From Nigrospora sphaerica (lineage: Eukaryota; Ascomycota; Sordariomycetes; Amphisphaeriales; Apiosporaceae): a stretch of DNA of 64,000 nucleotides. The notes below the pieces were generated by a model, which worked only from the letters and a program-made list of their open reading frames with translations, had not been told where the DNA came from and ran no database searches. The stretch lies in the NCBI GenBank assembly GCA_018287875.1, contig JAGVVL010000017.1, forward strand, positions 930,001-994,000, given 5' to 3'. Position 1 is the first letter of the stretch. Each line of letters starts with the position of its first letter. Positions 56,301-64,000 of this stretch are shown piece by piece. The position numbers were made by a program, and so were the translations under genes.

Positions 56301-56519
56301 ATATAAGTCGCCGTCGGCTTACATGATAGAGTGTTGTCTATTCCAGTCTTCACCCTCGGCGCAGTGCCTTTATTGACCACACAGAGAGAGGTTAGGTGGG
56401 CTCCTTCTTTCGCTAAACAGCCTTCTCTTCGCGACCTCTGGACCCTCGCCCCTTGGCCTACTTGTCTCTTCACTTCCGGACCCGGAAATCCTACCCGCCT
56501 ACAGAGCCAACGAGGAGAC
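53349..56519. other. Intergenic, no gene seen
   Basis: About 3.2 kb. Several open frames of 100-190 codons on both strands lack domains and often ATG starts. The end (about 56330-56519) is the GH16 leader. Nothing else recognised. Confidence 0.5.
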
Positions 56520-57749
56520 ATGGCCGCCACCGCCACCATGTTTTCCGCCCTTGCTTTTTTAGCCCTCCTCTCTCCGCTGGCCCAAGCCGCCGTTCCCTCG
56601 ATCCCGGGTTTCGCCGTCCAATGGAGCGACGATTTCACTGGCGCGGCCGGCAGCCTGCCGAATAGCTCCAACTGGATCCTGACCACCGGCACGAGCTACC
56701 CCGGAGGTGCCGCCCAATTCGGCACTGGGGAGATCGAGACCTACACGGCCAATCCGGAGAACGTCCAGACGGATGGAAAGGGCAACCGTAAGTGGCAAGC
56801 CGGGAATGATTCCAAAACCAGGGAGTATGTGTCGTGCTAAGGTGCTCCTCTGCAGTGGAAATCACGGCCATTAGGAAGGGCGATGCGTGGACTTCGTCGC
56901 GCATAGAGACGAAGCGCACCGACTTTATGGCCCCTGCCGGCGGCAAAATGCGCGTACAGGCGAGCCTCAACCTGCCCTTGGTCGGGAACCCCACCGGGTA
57001 CTGGCCGGCCTTTTGGACGCTTGGCGCTAAATTCAGGGGCGTGTTTACGTGAGTGACGGCCGAGTTTTCTTCTTCTGTTTCGTCCCATCCCCCGGACGGA
57101 GTGAGAGCATTCGAACTGACGGACACGCGATAGAAACTGGCCCGGAGTAGGCGAGTTTGATGTCATGGAGAGCGTCAACGGCATCAACCGGGTGTCGGGG
57201 ACGCTGCACTGCGGCACGGCGCCGGGCGGGCCGTGCAACGAGAACGACGGCATCACCGGCAACCGGACGGGCGACGCGAACCGGCCGCTGCAGGGCAACT
57301 TCCACGAGTACGCGTTCGAAGTGGACCGGACGTCCGAGACGGCGGGCCGCCTGCGCTGGTACCTGGACGGCGCGCAGTACTTTGAGATCCGGCAGAGCGA
57401 GGTCGAGGCGGCGGCCTGGAAGAACGCCGTCGAGGCGCCGCACTTCCTGCTGCTGAACCTCGCCATCGGCGGTTCCTTCCCCAACAAGGTCTTCGGCGGC
57501 ACCACGCCGCTCGCCGAGACCACGTCGGGCGGCGTCTACCGTGCCGCCTACGTCGCCGTCTACTACTCCTCCGGCGGCGGCACCCGGCCCCCCTCGCCCT
57601 CGTCCTCCAGCAACCCCCCCCAGCACCTTCAGCACCTCCATCGGTACCCCACCGGTACCTCCACCAGCGCCTCTACCGGCGTCTCTCCGACCCCGACACC
57701 TACGTCACCGGTCAAGGCACGCCGACTCGCCAGCCCCGCCTTGCGATGA
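56520..57749 (+). CDS. Secreted GH16-family beta-glucanase-like glycoside hydrolase
   Basis: Three exons, 56520..56787, 56856..57048 and 57134..57749. Introns are 68 nt (donor GTAAGT) and 85 nt (donor GTGAGT), both in phase, giving 358 aa. A signal peptide is evident (MFSALAFLALLSPLAQA, cleaved near AQA-AVP); a second ATG (56538) is an alternative start. The GH16 catalytic motif E161-F-D-V-M-E166 (nucleophile and acid/base) follows the second splice in PGVGEFDVMESVNG. Upstream WPAFWTLG and downstream HEYAFEVDR and WYLDGAQYFEI are family-typical. Such enzymes cleave beta-1,3(4)-glucans of fungal or plant walls. The C-terminal ~50 residues are a Ser/Thr/Pro linker that ends without the cellulose-binding domain usual after such linkers. 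It is expected to be extracellular. Confidence 0.9.
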
Positions 57750-59205
57750 AGGCTATGAGCTGCCCCTTTCTGTCTCGCTCGCCCCGAAATAGCTGGCGTT
57801 TGGTCATTCATCCGCTTTTCCTGGTTTCTTGCGTTACCGGGTCTGCGGCAACAACATCTTTGGGTAGTTAAACCTGCATGGGCGGGTTGTTAGCGCTGAA
57901 CTCTCACTTTGGTTTTTTTCCTTCTTTCCCCCATACTTGACAACGAACGGCCCGGGCTCACGGATCTCGGGGACTTTCGGAAGGGCACAGAAACCCCTAA
58001 CGGCTGGGGTTTCGGGAATGTTTCGTGACGACTCGGGAGAATCTTTTACACCGGAGCCGTCCCCGCCGGGGGTGGCGGGGCATCCACTTGTGCCCCGTTC
58101 TCTGCATTACTACTCCTTTCTGGCTCTATACTTTGTGTATATTCGAGTCTTTTTTGTATATATCTCCACTGCAAGTTTGTGGAGATGCCCCCAATAGGCC
58201 GTCGGCGAACGCCTAGCTTCTTACACATTTCATATGCCATGGTTTCTACCTGGGAGCGGCTCTACCGAGGCGCCAAGTTCCAATATTAGTTTCGTGGTCC
58301 TACCGATTCGTATACTTCCGCCTGCGGGTGTCCTTGCTCCGAGGGTGCTCATAGTCCGCCGTGGAGCCGAAAAAGGGGCTCGGCCCCGGCTCCCGCAAAA
58401 AACAGTGTACACGCCGGCGGGAAGGGCAAGGACTACAGGCCGTCTAGCTCCGATGATTGCCAGTCGAGGAAAATTGCAACTCGCCATGTTCGGATATGCG
58501 GCGGGAACCCAAGAGGCGTGGGACGCCACTCGGCGTTGACGTCCCACGAAACAAGGTTGCGGGTCCCTAGATCGGAGCGTCTTTAACGATCGGTTGTTTT
58601 TCTCGGCCTCTTTCGTCCCGGGAAAACGGTTACTTCTGCACGAACTTCCGGAATCGGTACCATCCCCATGATTTAAGACGCATAAGTACTTAATAGTGGT
58701 TCTCCAGAATGGCATAGGTACTGCTCAGCCTCGAAAGTCAAATCGTAATCGATGGGCCAGTCAGATTAGCCTTTCATCGAAACACGTTGTTTAAAGGCTT
58801 GATATGATATACCAGCGCCAGTATAATTTAGATACTTGTTTTTCAGGCCGCTTTCCCTCTCCTACGAAATTTTCAGCCATGCCTCTTATTCACACGGCTC
58901 ATTCCCAATCGCAGAATAAAATAGTTGAATCATCTTGTTTCTATTGGTAAACGATGAGTACTCGGGTAGTTACTCTGTATCGGCAATAAGAAAAAGTAAT
59001 TACTGACACATATCTTCTCGTAGGTCATCAGGTCGAGGGTGGACCTAACGGAGTTCTCCCTCTTTTGAGTGTCACCAATTCAACGAAGACTGATGGTTGA
59101 ATCTCGGTAGACAGCAGTTTACATTCCGTCGCTACAAAGCTTTGAAAAGCTACTTTTCAACAGGTTTGTTTGACGCTTCTACATCCTCACTGGGGGTCCC
59201 AGGTC
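57750..59205. other. Intergenic, AT-rich in places, no gene seen
   Basis: Nothing recognisable. AT-rich around 58740-59000. Confidence 0.55.
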
Positions 59206-59973
59206 ACCTTCGCGGGCACGCTGGCCCGCCACGACGCTCGTTCAGCGCATCCGACGGCCCACTGACCATGTTGGAGACCTCATTGCCACCCTCACAGCAC
59301 GAAGCGCATCATGGACTTCCGACCGCGCAAAGATCGCTATGCTGCTGGCCGATGTCCCCAATGTAGACTTCGCCGTAGGCGATAGCACCATCACGAGACG
59401 CTTGTTGAACCATCTCGGCAAGATTCCCTACTTCTGCCTCCTGCATGGGAAACCCACCATGGCCGAGTTCGGGGTTTTTTCATGGAAAGCTGTGACACTT
59501 GACGACATGCCTGCTGAGGCTCTGGGCTCCGGCCACACCCGCAACGAGGAAGCAACGGAGGAGGCCACGTTCTTGCCATTGACAGCTCCGGCGCTTTTTG
59601 GGGCGAATGGCTGTGCCGCGCACTCGACGCATCTGATATTTTGTCAAGAAACATCAAACCTTATGTGGACAGCCTTCTGGCCGTTATCAAGGTTGAGCTT
59701 GAGCTGGGCCGGTGGTTCAGATGTCTTCTTCCCCGGCCGACAGAGGGCAGCAGTGACCCCAGGGCGCTCCTGGTTGCCCCTATTGACGTCTTGTATGACA
59801 ATTCGACAATACCGTGTCGGTACATCGGCACCGTGACGGAGGAGAATCCCAAGTTCCAGCGCTCTTGGCACAGACATGCCATACAGCTAGGCGGAGATAG
59901 GAAAGACCAACCGGCCCTTCCCAGCGTGAAGCTATTGGGCTTGATTCACGAGATGCGGGAGTATCCCAGCTAG
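59206..59973 (+). pseudogene. C-terminal remnant of a HET-domain (heterokaryon incompatibility) protein
   Basis: Two conserved blocks sit in different frames. One is DLIATLTARSASWTSDRAKIAMLL to LGKIPYFCLLHGKPTMAEFGVFSW...LDDMP (about 59260-59525). The other is GHVLAIDSSGAFWGEW...VIKVELELGRWFRCLL...ALLVAPIDVLY...CRYIGTV (59563-59973, ending in a stop). I recall this order ('CLLHGKPTM', 'FSW..ATLDDMP', then G-x-W-x-C/L-R and LLVAP) from the C-terminal half of many fungal HET proteins. The frame changes by -1 (or +2) between about 59525 and 59563 without a plausible intron. The HET domain proper is not found upstream. It is therefore probably a decayed copy. The family call is from recollection of typical C-termini and should be treated as tentative. 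Confidence 0.45.
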
Positions 59974-61090
59974 TCCAAGTAATACACCCGGCTCGTCCGT
60001 CAGCTCGATGTCGGCAAAACTGGGGAGTCATTCGTGATCGGCTAGGCGTCGACAGCCACAATTCCCGAGTGGTTCAGGGGCGCCCTGCAACGGATTTGAG
60101 GAAGACAACGGCATCGAGGACGACAAAGGTTGCGAGGAAGGCAAAGACGGGGAAGAGGAGAGCGGCGGAGACGAAGATAACGGCGTGGGAGTAGATAACG
60201 ACTGGGAGGAAGGCGGCGGCACGGAGCCAGACGACAGCGACGAGGAATTCAACGGCTTCGAGGTATGCGACGACCCCGACGAAAGAAGTGGCTCGTATGG
60301 ATCTGGTGGCTACTATTAAAATGCGCCTGTGTATTCATGAGGGTACGATCAACACCCAGCCTGCGGAGGATGCTGACGATGAACAAATACGCGGGGGACG
60401 ACAAGAAAGGCCAGCGGGGCGCTGGGGGCGAACCTAAGTGATGAAGGGGGTTGGAGGTAGCCGATGGAAGTTGAATGGATTTTCTTGTTTTATTCAATTC
60501 ATCCATCCTCGGTCGACTCAAGGCATACCACCCACTGGGTGTTATGCGATACGGGAATCAACAAATGTCATCTCTGCATATCGCGGGTCTCACGATACGC
60601 AGCCACAACCAATGCACTTACGAGTCGGCAATTACTGTTAGCTTTGCGATACTCAGAATAGGGATGCCAAAGAGCTGGCCACGTTTATCACCCCTACATT
60701 CATTTTGAGGGGTGGGTTGCTTACATCGGAAAGAGGAGAGGTGCTACGGTGCGAAAGTACAAGTCCGAGTCCCACATAACCAGATCTCCATCAGCCTGTC
60801 GCTTTCCTTCAGTTTCGCCCATCCATGAGAGTCATACGCGTTGCTCCTGGCCGATGTTGTCCCGGCGACTTGGGGACGGAATCCACACCATCATGAGCGA
60901 CGTCTCTGGTCATTAGTGCAACCAGTCCAGTCACTGCGACTGCCATGTTCCAACTCGGTCGAGCCGTTTCGTGATCTTGAGCATCAAGACCGTCGTCGCC
61001 TGTGGACCGTAGCCAAGCTGAGCACCTCATAGTCGGTTCCTTCATCCACCCAGGTGGCCAGATCGGCCACGGCGGCGGCCATTCTCCATT
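59974..61090. other. Intergenic, with an acidic open segment
   Basis: No complete gene is seen. The acidic, repetitive open segment 60092-60319 is listed separately. The remainder has nothing recognisable. Confidence 0.5.
60092..60319 (+). other. Acidic low-complexity open segment (possible last exon)
   Basis: A 75-codon frame ending in TAA encodes Glu/Asp/Gly-rich sequence (EEDNGIEDD, GEEESGGDEDNG, PDDSDEEFNG). There is no in-frame ATG. It could be the last exon of a decayed gene or a chance purine-rich tract; the opposite strand reads as a Ser/Pro-rich frame from an ATG-like start. Confidence 0.3.
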
Positions 61091-62368
61091 TTAGGCCAAC
61101 CGGTCTATCATCTTCGCCATGAGGGCCGAAACGGCCTCGGGCTGTGTCACCACGAACGACTGGAAATCGGCTTCTTTGACGAGGTCCTCCGCGATGCACG
61201 CCATGTAGTGAACGAGAAGCGATCGGATCTTGTCATCACTGCGCGTGTTCTCGAAGACGTACTCTACCAGTGCCAGAATGCTTCCCATGTTGCCCGCGTG
61301 GATCAGGAAGCATTTGAGCGTCTCGTTGAGCTTGTATGAGGCGAGATGGCAGAGAGCGCCGATATCGTATTTGTCGCCGAGAACGTAGAGTTGAGCATGG
61401 GAGAGGAAGACATTTGTAAAGTCTTCAGACGGATCACTATTGACTCGTGGATAGAAGGACTTCGTCAATGGCCAATCAAAAAGCTGCATGAAGGCCTCGA
61501 CCATTTCGAATCGCTTTGAAGGTTCTAACCCAGCGGTTTTCTCCATTTCATAGTAGAGGGTTCTCAGAGAGTAAGGCTTTGCGCTACAACTCAGGAAAAG
61601 AACGTCAGCTCCCAAGCGCGATAACGACGTGTAGTAACGGCACTTACATTGATTCGGTGCCGTCATCGCAGTCATTGCAGTCATCATCGTCCTCGTTGTC
61701 CTCGCTGTCGTCACAGTAGTCGCTGTCCTCGCTGTCGTCACAGTAGCCGCTGTCCTCGCTGTTGTCGCCGTAGATACCCTTCGCGGTCGAGGAAATGTCC
61801 AAACGTATGCCCAAGGTGTCTGCTTCATAGTCGCCGGCATAGGCCCACCGACTGAAACGCACAAAGGTCTGCTCCTCGATGTCGTCCCACACGACGCGAC
61901 ACTCCCTCGCCTCCTTCATGTCGCCTGTGAGAAGCCTACTCAGAGGTTTGGACAGTTTTGAGATGATCTTTTCGTGGACGATGTACTCCTTCTGATTTGG
62001 CCCTACTACCTACGGTGTCTGGGGTCAGCAGCTGCTCAAAAGCGTAAAAGTCGCACCAACTGCCGGTTAGTGGATCGGGGTGCCTGTTCGGCGAGTGCAG
62101 AAGTGCATATATTGGCGGTGCTGCGACATGGGGAACTGGTAATAACGTGACAAAAAACCATGAGGAAGTACATCGTTGCAGCCCGAGAGGGTGGATCTCC
62201 AGGCCATTGCGATGGAAACTGTTTCTCCATTCCATGGCTCCCTTCGACCGCAACATGGGTTGTTTGGGTTTACTCACACCCATACGGGCCCAGGGCAGGA
62301 CGGGATGGGGGAGTACTTACGAAAGTGACAGGCCGCGACAGGAGGACGTCTTCAAAGAACTGATCCAT
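61091..62368 (-). CDS. BTB/POZ-domain protein with acidic repeat
   Basis: Three exons on the minus strand: 62368..62321, 62009..61648 and 61583..61091, giving 300 aa. The 311-nt first intron has donor GTAAGT and acceptor GTAG. The spliced start (LLSRPVTF joined to VVGPNQKEYIVHEKII, then SKPLSRLLTGDMKEARECRVVW) has the BTB pattern: ligand-facing helix, then FVRFSRWAYAGDYEAD. After it comes an acidic repeat (residues ~105-135) built from the 9-residue unit DSEDSxYCD, encoded by a 27-bp tandem repeat. The C-terminal half (HAQLYVLGDKYDIGALCHLASYKL) is a conserved fungal BTB continuation. Such proteins often act as adaptors in Cul3-type ubiquitin ligases or in transcription. No partner can be named. 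Confidence 0.85.
61705..61770. repeat. 27-bp in-frame tandem repeat in the BTB gene
   Basis: The CTGTCGTCACAGTAG-type unit starts at 61705, 61732 and (degenerate) 61759. It encodes the acidic DSEDSxYCD unit, so it is probably variable in copy number. Confidence 0.8.
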
Positions 62369-63428
62369 GTCGGCAACGGGTGTGGCGCACGCTTCCTTAT
62401 CCTCACCCTCGCCCAGAGTGCGCGCTATGGCTTTCGGTTCTCTTTCCGCGTCAAGTCGTTAAGCTGGTGGTTCGTTCTGGGGGTGGGTGGGTAAATGCTT
62501 CTCTCCAATCGGCGGGGACGTTGGATGGGAAACCACGAGACAGACAAACGCGATATGCGGGGAGATAGGCGAGGCGGCTGGTGATTGGCCACTCAGATAC
62601 ATGTACTTTTAAGGACAGCGATTATAGCTTGTTAGCCCATTTGTTCGTGCCTACGGGGTTTGCTGTAAGTTGGTATATAGCCCATAGAATTTTTGGCTGC
62701 CAGGCACGAGGCGAGGTCAACAACCTACAACCAAGTACTCTTTACCTTGGGTACCTATTCCGATGCTGCTGGGCGAGACTCCAGGGCCTTACACTCGTCG
62801 TAAGGACCTCGGATATACCCATGGCCATTTCTCTCCCTAACCTCGGGAAGCAAGAACCTATCCCTGTATACCTGGTAGCGTTGCTGGGCTGGCAGAACAG
62901 AACGAGACAAGCGTGGACGATGGCTCGTCCGCAAAAGCATGGTTCTGTTGGAAGTCTCGGTCCCGCCACTGAACATGTGTATACAAAGGGAGCGTCCTCC
63001 ACTCTGTCTCTTTCTACTTCTCTTCAATCAACATCAAGCTTCGTCTAGTAGTTCCTACGCGACTATCCAGTGTCTGCAGCGTGGCGTGCACGTGGGTGAT
63101 CCGCCGCTTTCACGTTCCCAAAGCACACGTACCATTGGAAGCATCATGGAGGGCCGTAGGGTAAATGCATCCAGACTGCTGTCTATTCATCACACCGTCT
63201 GCCGGGGGAAGTTATACAGTGATTATAGTGGTACAGTGTTTTCGTCTAGCCAATAAAAAACGCATCAAGTCCCGTGATGCCTCAAAACCGAAAACGCCAG
63301 GCCATGCCAGTCGAGTGAAGATGTGTCGCGGTAAAAATCGAGGTCGGGGAGCCGGCGTGGTTCCCGAGACGATCGGGTGTATGTGTGGATGTGCGTGTGT
63401 GCGTGTTTTGCTCGGGAGGCCGGGATGA
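62369..63428. other. Intergenic, no gene seen
   Basis: Includes the BTB promoter and the 3' region of the Pam16 gene. Nothing else recognised. Confidence 0.6.
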
Positions 63429-63921
63429 CTACCGGTCCTTGTAGACCTTGGGCTTGAAGCCCTCCTTAACCTCGGCCTCCTGGGCGGCTTTCTCCATGGC
63501 GGGCTTCACGTCGGCCTCGATGCGTTCGCGGGCGCGTAATATTTTGCTCTGCAGGTAGAAGCTGCCACCCTTCTTGGGGTCGTTGGCGTCGAAGAGGGTC
63601 TTGAAGCGCGTCATGACCTCGTCGAGGTTGGCCTGGCCGCCCTGGGGCGGCTTGACGTTGAGGACCTTGCAGGCCTCGTCGAGCGTCATGCCGCCGCGGA
63701 GCGAGGCGCCGCCCGAGACGGTGTTGCCGGCCTTGGCCTGGGCGCGCGCATAGTTGGACGAGGCCTGGGCCTGCTTGAAGGCCTCGGAGAAGGCGCGACC
63801 GACGACGCGCGAGCCGATGATGACGACTTGGGTAATGAGGCGGTGCGCCTGGGAAGGGTGCGGATTAGCGGGCGACGAACGGTTGACGGTGGGGGAGGGG
63901 AGGGTTTTTTCCCCGTACCAT
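63429..63921 (-). CDS. PAM16: Mitochondrial import motor subunit Pam16 (Tim16)
   Basis: Two exons on the minus strand. The first is the start codon alone (63921..63919), followed by an intron 63918..63849 (donor GTACGG, acceptor TTCCCAG) and exon 63848..63429. The product is 140 aa, the normal length. The sequence AHRLITQVVIIGSRVVGRAFSEAFKQA is the membrane-associating N-terminus. The J-like domain contains MTLDEACKVLNVKP and a degenerate loop in place of the HPD motif (FDANDPKKGGSFYLQSKI), as expected of Pam16. It binds Pam18/Tim14 and restrains its stimulation of mtHsp70 at the TIM23 channel on the matrix side of the inner membrane. The C-terminus (EVKEGFKPKVYKDR) is complete. Confidence 0.95.
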
Positions 63922-64000
63922 GATGGAGGTGAGGACGGCGGCACGAGGAAGGTAAAAAGATGCAGCCGGGCGCGGGTTGTCTCCAAGGTCGGCGTCTCGT

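Noticed and set aside
1..64000. tRNA or rRNA genes
   Set aside because: I looked for T-loop motifs such as GGTTCGAATC and for the 5S rRNA pattern and found none I could support; a tRNA scan would be needed to be sure.

Overview
The window looks like nuclear DNA of a GC-rich filamentous ascomycete (Pezizomycotina, probably Sordariomycetes). Genes are monocistronic, on both strands, and split by short introns (about 50-220 nt) with GTAAGT/GTACGT-like donors and CTGAC/CTAAC-like branch sites. The proteins are typical of moulds: TFIIH Tfb2, sulfite reductase flavoprotein, Pam16, Zn2Cys6 regulator, RTA1 exporter, rhodopsin-like membrane protein, RGS protein, GH16 glucanase, P450 and a HET remnant. 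All exon boundaries were worked out by hand from frame, splice signals and family resemblance. No database search was run.

Layout. 0-12 kb is mostly housekeeping: the 3' end of a glycine-rich protein, a cytidine/dCMP deaminase-like gene, a long disordered protein, a TANGO2/NRDE protein, Tfb2 and an acyl-CoA thioesterase-like protein. 13-35 kb is more accessory: a Ser-rich unknown, an RTA1 exporter, a five-exon Zn2Cys6 regulator with a 17-nt exon, a basic disordered protein, a class I glutamine amidotransferase, an MFS transporter, a large FAD oxidoreductase-formyltransferase fusion and a seven-helix membrane protein. 36-48 kb holds a Cys-rich secreted protein whose frame breaks at a G6 run, a gene-poor stretch with repeats and a nested inverted repeat, an RGS protein with three C-terminal membrane helices, a nitrilase-family amidohydrolase and the sulfite reductase flavoprotein. 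48-64 kb holds a P450 with two compensating frameshifts over the K-helix, an MmgE/PrpD protein, a secreted GH16 enzyme, a HET-protein remnant, a BTB protein with an acidic repeat, and Pam16.

The most unusual item is the 880-residue fusion at 28464-31209: an unrecognised N-terminal region, a Rossmann/FAD amine-oxidase-like domain, an Ala/Gly linker and a formyltransferase domain with the N-H-D catalytic residues. It lies near the MFS exporter, the amidotransferase and the Zn2Cys6 regulator. Identical-spacing CGG-N9-CCG elements precede both the fusion gene and the MFS gene. I infer, without proof, a small co-regulated metabolic locus that makes and exports an N-formylated or oxidised amine/amino-acid product.
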